From an uncultured Collinsella sp. (GTDB lineage: Bacteria > Actinomycetota > Coriobacteriia > Coriobacteriales > Coriobacteriaceae): a stretch of DNA of 5,993 nt. Each line of letters begins with the position of its first letter. Positions within the stretch are counted from its first letter, which is position 1. A program made the translations under genes and the position numbers. This document shows positions 1-5,304 of this stretch, piece by piece. Below the pieces are notes generated by a model. It had not been told where the DNA came from and searched no databases. It saw only the letters and a program-made list of their open reading frames with translations. The stretch lies in assembly GCA_900549195.1 (NCBI GenBank), contig URNK01000108.1, forward strand, positions 1 to 5,993. Direction: 5' to 3'.

Positions 1-34
1 GTCTCGTGGGCTCGGAGATGTGTATAAGAGACAG
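1..34 (+). other. Illumina Nextera/Tn5 sequencing adapter (contamination)
   Basis: The first 34 bases match the Nextera read-2 transposase adapter: a 15-nt primer part (1-15) followed by the 19-bp Tn5 mosaic end AGATGTGTATAAGAGACAG (16-34). This is library-preparation sequence left on a contig or read end, not genomic DNA. It creates a false GTG start at 20 and an artificial peptide prefix YKRQ on the kinase fragment behind it. The junction at 34/35 is therefore a fragment end, and nothing can be said about what lies upstream in the genome. The match is recalled from the well-known adapter sequence, not from a search. Confidence 0.97.
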
Positions 35-658
35 CTATTCAATACCATTAGCACGATCGTGTCGCTCGTTCGAACCGAGCCCGACAAGGCGCGATCGCTG
101 CTGATCGACTTTTCCAACTACTATCGTCAGACGCTTTCTGATTCCGATACGCTCACCACGCTCGAGCACGAGGTGGAACAGGGCACTCGTTATATCAATC
201 TTATGCAGGCCCGGTATGGCGACGGCCGTCTGCGCGTTTCGGTCGACATCGACTTTGAGGTGCGCGACAGCCTGGTGCCGCCGTTTATCTTGCAGCCGCT
301 GCTCGAAAACTGCATCAAGCATGCGCAGCGCGAGACCGAGCCGCTTTCTATTCGTGTTAGGGCTTTTGAGACCGATGACGGCCTGGAGATCATCGTCGAA
401 GATGACGGCATCGGTATGAGCGAAGAAGTCTGCGCGCATCTGTTTGAGCAGCATCGCCGAGAGGAGCCCGAGAGCATTACCGCCGACGGCTCCATCAAGC
501 GAGGTTGCGGTCTGGCGCTCTTCAACGTGCTTCAGCGCATCCATTTCTTTTACGGAGAAGATTCTGGCATGCGCGTGAAGTCCCAGGAGGGCGTGGGGAC
601 GCAGGTCATCGTAGAGTTGAACGGCGAGCCGCATGAGCCGGCGCCGCTAACGGTGTAG
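35..658 (+). CDS. LytS-type sensor histidine kinase, C-terminal part (5' truncated)
   Basis: This is the last 207 residues of a membrane sensor kinase of the LytS/YehU type (His_kinase family PF06580 plus HATPase_c), which autophosphorylates on a histidine and passes the phosphate to a LytTR regulator. The visible part begins LFNTISTIVSLVRTEPDKAR, the sequence that directly follows the family's NPHF phospho-acceptor motif; the histidine itself would be only two codons upstream of base 35 and is lost. The ATP-binding domain follows: N-box LQPLLENCIKHA (Asn codon 308-310), G1 box EDDGIGM (about 398-418) and G2 box GCGLALFN (503-526), all intact. The stop is TAG at 656-658. The response regulator starts 38 nt later, so the two are almost certainly co-transcribed. 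Any start inside 1-34 is adapter and must be ignored. The N-terminal sensor part is missing here; it may be the fragment at the other end of this window. Confidence 0.93.
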   Translation, partial: LFNTISTIVSLVRTEPDKARSLLIDFSNYYRQTLSDSDTLTTLEHEVEQGTRYINLMQARYGDGRLRVSVDIDFEVRDSLVPPFILQPLLENCIKHAQRETEPLSIRVRAFETDDGLEIIVEDDGIGMSEEVCAHLFEQHRREEPESITADGSIKRGCGLALFNVLQRIHFFYGEDSGMRVKSQEGVGTQVIVELNGEPHEPAPLTV

Positions 659-696
659 CACGCGGTTGGATTGAGAGAAAAAGAGGGGAAGCGCAT

Positions 697-1431
697 ATGT
701 CCGAAGGCTGGAACATCCTGGTGGTTGATGACGAGCCTCCCATTAGGGCTGAGCTACGCTATCTGTTGGAAAAGGATATGCGTGTGGGTCAGATTGCCGA
801 GGCGGGCAATGTCACCGAAGCCGTGGAGTCGATTCTGTCGAACAAGCCCGACGTGCTGTTTTTAGACATTACCATGCCCGGTCGCTCGGGAATTGAGCTT
901 GCCGAGACGCTGCAGAACCTAAAGACGCCGCCGATCGTGGTGTTTGTGACGGCATTTGCCGAGTATGCGGCTGATGCCTATAACCTCGATGCTGTCGATT
1001 ATGTCGTCAAGCCGGTCGAGGACGCACGCCTGTCAAAGGCACTCGACAAGATCGAGGCAGCCTTGGGTGTCCGTCGTGTTATCCACGCTCCGCGCCAGCC
1101 TTTGCGTCTGACGGTGGACCGCGGGGGCAAAAGGGTGTTCATTCCCGTGGCGGATGTCTGCTACTTTGAGGCACGTGCCGATTTTTGCAACGCCGTCTGC
1201 GCCGAGGGAACATACCTGATCAATGAGTCGATTTCCTCGCTCGAGCGGCGCCTGGCCTCCGAGGGCTTTATCCGTGTCCACCGCAGTTATCTGGTCAATT
1301 TGGAAGACGTGCATAATGTCGAGATCGGTTCCACGGGTCTTATGGAGCTCAGGCTCGATCGCGTAACCTCGACGGTGCCTGTGTCCCGTCGTCGCGCTGC
1401 CGAGGTCAAGGCGCACTTGGGGCTTGCGTAG
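697..1431 (+). CDS. LytTR-family DNA-binding response regulator
   Basis: A 244-residue cytoplasmic response regulator of the LytR/AlgR class, the usual partner of a LytS-type kinase. Residues 6-120 form the receiver domain: acidic pair D11-D12, phospho-acceptor D57 (in FLDITMPG), T85 and K105 (VVKP), all the expected catalytic positions. Residues about 132-242 form a LytTR DNA-binding domain with family signatures VCYFEA, the FIRVHRSYLVN stretch (191-201) and VPVSRRR (227-233) near the end. LytTR proteins bind short direct repeats in promoters as dimers. The ATG at 697 is preceded by AGGGG (684-688) at good spacing; an alternative start in another frame upstream has no domain support. It follows the kinase fragment by 38 nt as an operon. 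No intrinsic terminator is visible after its TAG stop. The targets are unknown; in other bacteria such pairs control autolysis, adhesion, peptide signalling or nutrient uptake. Length and domain order are normal for the family. Confidence 0.96.
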   Translation: MSEGWNILVVDDEPPIRAELRYLLEKDMRVGQIAEAGNVTEAVESILSNKPDVLFLDITMPGRSGIELAETLQNLKTPPIVVFVTAFAEYAADAYNLDAVDYVVKPVEDARLSKALDKIEAALGVRRVIHAPRQPLRLTVDRGGKRVFIPVADVCYFEARADFCNAVCAEGTYLINESISSLERRLASEGFIRVHRSYLVNLEDVHNVEIGSTGLMELRLDRVTSTVPVSRRRAAEVKAHLGLA

Positions 1432-1481
1432 GCAGTCTGCATGCCATCGTTTGCCGCCGCAGGTTTGGCGTGACCGTGCGG

Positions 1482-1492
1482 TGGGCATAATG
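1482..1492 (+). promoter_or_regulatory. Candidate extended -10 promoter for the phospholipase gene
   Basis: TGGGCATAATG contains a -10-like CATAAT at 1486-1491, which would place transcription start near 1498 and leave a leader of about 26 nt before the ATG at 1524. The -35 is poor (TTTGGC at 1464-1469, 16-bp spacer). Support comes mainly from the near-identical 11-mer found before the two other transcription units in this window (2637 and 4035). This is a pattern-based inference only. Confidence 0.4.
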
Positions 1493-1523
1493 GGTGACAT
1501 CGAATGAAATCGAAAGGATCATT

Positions 1524-2468
1524 ATGCCCGCGCTCATTACGCATCATCTGTTTGGCGAGGAAAGCATCGACCGTCTTCCGCAGGGCGTTATCACGTCCGA
1601 CGAGGAGCGCATTGCCTTTATCCTGGGAAATCAAGGTCCCGACCCGTTTTTCTTCCACATCCTGACGCCGCGCGTTTCCGACTGCACGCTGTTGGCGCAG
1701 GTCATGCACCGCTCGCGCATGTCGCGTCAGTTCTCGTGTCTGCGCGATGGCGTGTCGCACCTGCTGCCGCGCGATGCCAACCTGGGTCGTGCGTTTGCGC
1801 TGGGCCTGCTGTCGCACTATGTGCTCGATCGCAATGCCCATCCCTTTGTCTACGAGCAGCAGTTTGGAATTGTCGAGTCCGATCCCGAGCTCGAGGCTTC
1901 GGGCAGTCAAGTTCATGCTGTGCTCGAAAGCGACTTGGACGTGCTGATGCTGCAGCTCAAGCGCGGCGGGGCAACGGTCGAGGATTATCCGCCGGCGGGC
2001 GAGATCGTTACCACCGACCGCATCAATCGCGTGGCCGGCGTGCTGATGAGCTACGTCGCCGGGCGCGTGTACGGTATCGAAATCCCGGCGGGGGAGTACG
2101 CCGGCGCCGTCTCGGACATGCAGCTGCTCTATCGCACCATTGAGCCTGCCGGCTCGGTAAAGACGCGCGCGATTGCCCTGGTCGAGGGCTTGGTGCACGA
2201 CTACTCGCTGCTCGACGGCCTTGCTCATCGCGTGACGACGGAGCTGCCCGAGCGCACCGGCAACTTGGGCCACCTGACATGGAAGAACCCCTTTACCGAT
2301 GAGGTCTCGACTGAGAGCTTCCCCGAGGTCTTTGAGCGCGCGCTGGTCGATTACGAGCTCACCGTCGCTCGCTTTATCGAGACCGGCGACATGGAGGCCG
2401 TGACCGGCCATATCAACTACAGCGGCCGCGTACTCGACGCCGACGAGGAGTTCGACCGCGAGGAATAA
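1524..2468 (+). CDS. Zinc-dependent phospholipase C family protein, no signal peptide
   Basis: A 314-residue protein of the Zn_dep_PLPC family (PF00882, related to the catalytic domain of bacterial phospholipases C). It opens MPALITHHLFGE and has GNQGPDPFFFH (35-45), GLLSHYVLDRNAHPF (94-108) and HAVLESD (131-137). The metal-ligand pattern of clostridial alpha-toxin can be traced by eye: H7 or H8, D40, H62, H98/D102, H106, H131/E135. That alignment is mine and approximate. There is no signal peptide and no C-terminal PLAT/C2 lipid-binding domain; residues about 160-314 are a helical-looking tail I cannot assign. Many short members of this family are cytoplasmic and of unknown substrate, so phospholipase activity is not proven. 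I chose ATG 1524 because AAAGGA (1513-1518) sits 5 nt before it and the family motif starts right there; an in-frame GTG at 1494 adds ten residues without similarity and overlaps the likely promoter. It probably forms its own transcript. Confidence 0.88.
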   Translation: MPALITHHLFGEESIDRLPQGVITSDEERIAFILGNQGPDPFFFHILTPRVSDCTLLAQVMHRSRMSRQFSCLRDGVSHLLPRDANLGRAFALGLLSHYVLDRNAHPFVYEQQFGIVESDPELEASGSQVHAVLESDLDVLMLQLKRGGATVEDYPPAGEIVTTDRINRVAGVLMSYVAGRVYGIEIPAGEYAGAVSDMQLLYRTIEPAGSVKTRAIALVEGLVHDYSLLDGLAHRVTTELPERTGNLGHLTWKNPFTDEVSTESFPEVFERALVDYELTVARFIETGDMEAVTGHINYSGRVLDADEEFDREE

Positions 2469-2482
2469 CAAGCCGACTCATA

Positions 2483-2548
2483 AGTTGCGGTGGAATAGTT
2501 CCTGAATGAAGCCCCGGAGGGCTAAGCGGGAACTATTCCACCGCAACT
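2483..2548. repeat. 66-nt nested palindrome: perfect 20-bp inverted repeat around a second hairpin
   Basis: The left arm 2483-2502 (AGTTGCGGTGGAATAGTTCC) is exactly reverse-complementary to 2529-2548. Between them, AGCCC (2510-2514) pairs with GGGCT (2519-2523) around a CGGA tetraloop, so the RNA would be a 20-bp stem, an asymmetric internal loop and a 5-bp capped stem. No T-run follows on either strand, so it is not a classical intrinsic terminator, although it lies 14 nt after the phospholipase stop and could protect or end that mRNA. No target-site duplication is visible at its edges. A dispersed palindromic element (REP- or MITE-like) is plausible, but only one copy is seen here. The structure is certain; the function is not known. 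Confidence 0.85.
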
Positions 2549-2636
2549 GCGTTGATGGGATGGCGTTTCGCCCTGCGTGTCCGTATGACCGCTCCTGTCC
2601 CTTTGCCGAATCCTTACCAGCGCCTCTGTGCAATTG

Positions 2637-2646
2637 GGGTACGATG
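2637..2646 (+). promoter_or_regulatory. Candidate extended -10 promoter for the MFS transporter
   Basis: GGGTACGATG carries a -10-like TACGAT at 2640-2645, 41 nt before the ATG at 2687. It matches the 11-mers at 1482 and 4035 at nearly every position. The best -35 candidate (TTACCA, 2614-2619) is 20 bp away, longer than ideal, so this would rely on the extended GGG part. Inferred from sequence pattern only. Confidence 0.4.
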
Positions 2647-2686
2647 AGCTAACTGCATATCGGGCGAATACGAAAGGGCCCTGTCC

Positions 2687-3946
2687 ATGAAATACACCAA
2701 GCTCGAGCGTAACTGGGTTATGTACGATGTGGGCAATTCGGCCCTCGTGTTGCTCAATACCTCGGTGGTGCCTATTTACTTTAACGCCATCAATACCGGT
2801 GCTTCCTCGGCAGACCTGGTGGTCGCTTGGGGCAACGCGCAGACGATTGCCTCGCTGGTCATTGCCATGCTCATGCCCATTCTGGGCGCGCTTGCCGACT
2901 ACGCCGGCAACAAGATCAAGTTCTTCTTGGGCTTTTTCCTCACGGGCCTGGTTCTTTGCCTGGCACAGGCTATCCCAATGTCCGCCATGGCATTTTTGAC
3001 CGTGTACGTGCTGTGCACTATCGGCCTTAACTCTTCTATGACGTTCTACGACGCCATGCTGCCCGACATTACCACCGACGAGCGCATGGACGCCGTGTCC
3101 AGCTCGGGCTATGCCTGGGGCTATATCGGTTCCACCGTGCCGTTCATCATCTGCCTGGCGCTCATCATGGGTGGCCCCGCTCTTGGCGTTCCCACCATGC
3201 TGGCAACGCGTCTGTCGTTTATCATCACTGGTGCCTGGTGGCTCATCTTTACTCTACCGCTCATTCGCACCTATAAGCAAAAGTACGGTCGCGAGCGTGG
3301 TCCCGAGGACACCATCGGCCACATCGTGGGCGGTGTGTTCTCCGAGGTCGGACACACCATGCGCGAGATCGCCCACAACAAGACCGTGCTGGTCTACATG
3401 ATCGCGTTCTTCTTCTATATCGATGGCGTCCACACGGTCATTTCCATGGCTACCAGCTACGGCTCGGCTTTGGGCATCGATTCGACGCAGCTGGTGCTGG
3501 CGCTGCTCGTTACGCAGTTCGTGGCCTTTCCGTCCGCCATCATCTACGGCAAGCTCGCCGGACGCGTGGGCACGCTCAACATGATTCTGGTGGCCGTCGC
3601 CGCCTACATGGGCATTGTGCTGTTCGCCGCGTTCTTCCTAAAGACCGCCTTTGAGTTCTGGGTGCTTGCCATTATGGTCGGCCTGTTCCAGGGTGGCGTG
3701 CAGGCGCTCAGCCGCAGCTACTTTGGTCGCATCATCCCCAAGGAAAAGTCCAACGAGTACTACGGTTTCTTTGACATCTTCGGTCGTTACGCAAGCGTCA
3801 TGGGCACCTTCCTGGTGTCGGTCGTCACCTCGCTGACCGGTAACCCGTCGCTGGGCGTCCTTTCCATTGGCGTGCTGCTGATCGTTGGCTTTATGCTGCT
3901 GGTCCGCCTGTCCCGCATGACTCGGGCGGCAGAGCATGCCGCATAG
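2687..3946 (+). CDS. UMF1-family MFS transporter (Atg22-like)
   Basis: A 419-residue integral membrane protein of the major facilitator superfamily, closest in pattern to the UMF1 family (Atg22-like, PF11700). The family signature WVMYDVGNSA sits at residues 10-19 just before the first membrane segment. The MFS loop-2/3 motif GALADYAGNKIK is at 67-78, and the conserved C-half stretch GGVQALSRSYFGRIIPK (336-352) is followed by EYYGFFDIFGR, typical of UMF1. About 11-12 hydrophobic helices can be traced, with a charged central loop near 195-235 (KQKYGRERGPED), as expected for the break between the two MFS halves. The family length is usually 400-450 residues, so it is complete. Yeast Atg22 exports amino acids from the vacuole; the substrate of the bacterial members is not settled and I do not assign one. 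ATG 2687 has AAAGGG at 2673-2678 with an 8-nt spacer. It appears to be a single-gene unit, flanked by the palindrome upstream and terminators downstream. Confidence 0.92.
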   Translation: MKYTKLERNWVMYDVGNSALVLLNTSVVPIYFNAINTGASSADLVVAWGNAQTIASLVIAMLMPILGALADYAGNKIKFFLGFFLTGLVLCLAQAIPMSAMAFLTVYVLCTIGLNSSMTFYDAMLPDITTDERMDAVSSSGYAWGYIGSTVPFIICLALIMGGPALGVPTMLATRLSFIITGAWWLIFTLPLIRTYKQKYGRERGPEDTIGHIVGGVFSEVGHTMREIAHNKTVLVYMIAFFFYIDGVHTVISMATSYGSALGIDSTQLVLALLVTQFVAFPSAIIYGKLAGRVGTLNMILVAVAAYMGIVLFAAFFLKTAFEFWVLAIMVGLFQGGVQALSRSYFGRIIPKEKSNEYYGFFDIFGRYASVMGTFLVSVVTSLTGNPSLGVLSIGVLLIVGFMLLVRLSRMTRAAEHAA

Positions 3947-3961
3947 GAGCGAGCGGCTATT

Positions 3962-3984
3962 GTGCCTGTCCACGGCACTCTTTT
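3962..3984 (+). terminator. Weak terminator-like hairpin after the MFS gene
   Basis: GTGCC (3962-3966) pairs with GGCAC (3974-3978) around a 7-nt loop, followed by TCTTTT (3979-3984). It begins 15 nt after the transporter's stop, the right place to end that mRNA. The stem is only five base pairs and the T-run is interrupted, so it may be weak or coincidental; the stronger hairpin at 4061 could do the job instead. Confidence 0.35.
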
Positions 3985-3993
3985 GGGGTTATC

Positions 3994-4009
3994 CGCAATA
4001 AACATTGCG
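3994..4009. promoter_or_regulatory. Small palindrome, possible operator (CGCAAT-N4-ATTGCG)
   Basis: CGCAAT (3994-3999) and ATTGCG (4004-4009) form a perfect 6-bp inverted repeat with a 4-nt spacer, the geometry of a dimeric repressor site. A second, shorter one, GCAA-tgat-TTGC (4018-4029), lies just downstream and shares the GCAA half-site. Both sit 30 and 10 nt before the -10-like TATGAT at 4039, where a regulator could act on the glycosyltransferase promoter. No binding protein can be named. Confidence 0.3.
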
Positions 4010-4034
4010 ACTTGTGAGCAATGATTTGCCCAAG

Positions 4035-4045
4035 TGGGTATGATG
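4035..4045 (+). promoter_or_regulatory. Candidate extended -10 promoter upstream of the glycosyltransferase-kinase operon
   Basis: TGGGTATGATG contains a near-consensus -10 TATGAT (4039-4044). Start of transcription would fall near 4050-4052. No good -35 is seen at 17 bp (TTGTGA at 4012-4017 is 21 bp away). It is the best of three similar sites in the window. Oddly, an intrinsic terminator begins about 10 nt after the predicted start point, so full-length mRNA from here would have to read through it. Confidence 0.45.
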
Positions 4046-4060
4046 GAATCAGCTAGGTCG

Positions 4061-4096
4061 CGGGGCGTCGCCTGTGTTTGGCGGCGCCCCGTTTTT
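4061..4096 (+). terminator. Strong Rho-independent terminator before the glycosyltransferase
   Basis: Bases 4061-4072 pair with 4080-4091 in a 12-bp GC-rich stem with one G-T wobble (4068/4084), a 7-nt loop (TGTGTTT) and then TTTTT at 4092-4096. This is a textbook intrinsic terminator on the + strand. It may end transcription from the MFS gene 115 nt upstream. Because a -10-like element lies just before it and the glycosyltransferase ribosome binding site just after, it could instead act as an attenuator in the leader of the next operon. Confidence 0.85.
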
Positions 4097-4116
4097 GTGT
4101 TGCAGGGAGGGAAGGC

Positions 4117-5304
4117 ATGAACGCCACGGTTGTGATTCCAACATACTGGGCGGGCGATGATGCCCGTGCAAACGCTCCCGGCGTCTATGACCACTCGACG
4201 AAGCTCAACGACGCCAACCCCGAACTCGACCGCTGTCTTGCTTCGCTCGAGCAGGTGCGTGACATTCCGAGGATTATCCTTTTGGTGGTCTGTCCCATCT
4301 CGGCCACGGCTGATGTGTCGAAGCGCGTGCGCGAAATCGTCGACGCGCACCCTACGCTCAAAGTCACCGTAGTTACCAACACCCAGGCATCGCATATCGC
4401 CGATCGTGTGGCGCAGATTGCTCCCAAGGGCTCGGGCGAGTGCGTGAGCCTGCGCGGATACGGCGCCATCCGCAATATGGGGCTTGCCTGCGCTGCGGTG
4501 CTCGGTCACGATGCCGTTGTCTTTTTGGATGACGACGAGACCGTTATCGATGCCGACTTTATGAAGCGCGCGACCTATGCTCTGGGTCAGCAGACGCGTC
4601 AAGGCCTGCCGATTTTGGTCAAGAGCGGTTACTTTTACGATCGCGACGGATCGCCGTTGGCGCCCACAGACAAGGTGGGCATCTGCCATCGTTGGTGGAC
4701 CAAACGCATCGAGTTTAATCGCTGGATGAAAAAGGCGCTCTCGGGCACCCGTATCTCGCGTTCAAACTACGTATGCGGCGGCCTTATGGCGCTTCATGCC
4801 CGCGCCTTTACCCGTGTGGCGTTTGACCCGTTTATCACCCGAGGCGAGGACCTGGACTACCTCTTTAACATGCGCATGTTTGGCTACGACGTGTGGTTTG
4901 ACAACGAGTGGACCGTTCGTCACCTGCCGCCAGAGTCCGAGAGGCGCTCGCCGCGCTTTATGCAGGATGTGTACCGTTGGTACTACGAGCGTGCCAAGCT
5001 GACATTTGCCGCGCACCAGCAGGAGCTCGTTCCCGTCACGGCCGCGTCGCTCATGCCCTATCCGGGCCCGTGGATTTCGCGCGAGCTCGACGACCGCGTG
5101 CGCAAGACCGCCATGGTCCGCAGCATGTTTACCCGCGAGCACGAGGGGTACCTGCGCATTTGGCGGCACGGTATTGACGAGGCCAAGACCTACGCGCGTC
5201 AAAACGCCGCAAGCTACCTGCGTTTCCAGAGCTTCTGGCCCAAGATCATGGACGGGCTCTGGCGCGACGCACAACTGACCAGCATCCTGGAGGGGGCTGA
5301 ATGA
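4117..5304 (+). CDS. Glycosyltransferase, GT-A fold, family 2-like
   Basis: A 395-residue soluble protein that would transfer a sugar from a nucleotide-sugar donor to an unknown acceptor. The N-terminus MNATVVIPTYWAG is the usual first strand of GT2 enzymes. VVFLDDDE places the metal/nucleotide-binding DxD motif at D138-D140, and VCGGLMALH followed by RGEDLDYL (E244-D245, the acceptor-site ED motif) completes the GT-A pattern. A region rich in aromatic and basic residues follows (WYYERAKL and FRFQ-like helices), with no transmembrane segment or signal peptide, so it acts in the cytoplasm or at the inner membrane face. An insertion of about 80 residues between the first strand and the DxD region is longer than in minimal GT2 proteins. 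ATG 4117 is preferred: AGGGAGG (4104-4110) lies 6 nt before it, and the upstream in-frame extension to 4078 would run through the terminator. Its TGA overlaps the ATG of the sensor kinase, so the two are translationally coupled. The sugar and acceptor cannot be told from sequence. Confidence 0.85.
   Translation: MNATVVIPTYWAGDDARANAPGVYDHSTKLNDANPELDRCLASLEQVRDIPRIILLVVCPISATADVSKRVREIVDAHPTLKVTVVTNTQASHIADRVAQIAPKGSGECVSLRGYGAIRNMGLACAAVLGHDAVVFLDDDETVIDADFMKRATYALGQQTRQGLPILVKSGYFYDRDGSPLAPTDKVGICHRWWTKRIEFNRWMKKALSGTRISRSNYVCGGLMALHARAFTRVAFDPFITRGEDLDYLFNMRMFGYDVWFDNEWTVRHLPPESERRSPRFMQDVYRWYYERAKLTFAAHQQELVPVTAASLMPYPGPWISRELDDRVRKTAMVRSMFTREHEGYLRIWRHGIDEAKTYARQNAASYLRFQSFWPKIMDGLWRDAQLTSILEGAE

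Noticed and set aside
20..34. GTG start of the first kinase frame
   Set aside because: It lies wholly within the Tn5 adapter, so the first five residues are artificial.
1432..1523. A terminator between the response regulator and the phospholipase gene
   Set aside because: Only very short stems near 1432-1445 and no T-tract; not enough to support a call.
1287..2471. A 394-codon open frame on the minus strand across the response regulator end and the whole phospholipase gene
   Set aside because: It is antisense to two well-supported genes, has no recognisable domain, and long antisense frames are expected in GC-rich DNA with strong third-position bias.
2483..2548. Calling the nested palindrome an intrinsic terminator or a CRISPR repeat
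   Set aside because: No T-run follows on either strand, and there is only one unit with no repeat-spacer periodicity.
3787..4689. A 300-codon minus-strand open frame over the MFS end, the intergenic gap and the glycosyltransferase start
   Set aside because: It runs through a clear + strand terminator and two recognisable genes, and its translation is low-complexity Arg/His/Ala-rich without motifs.
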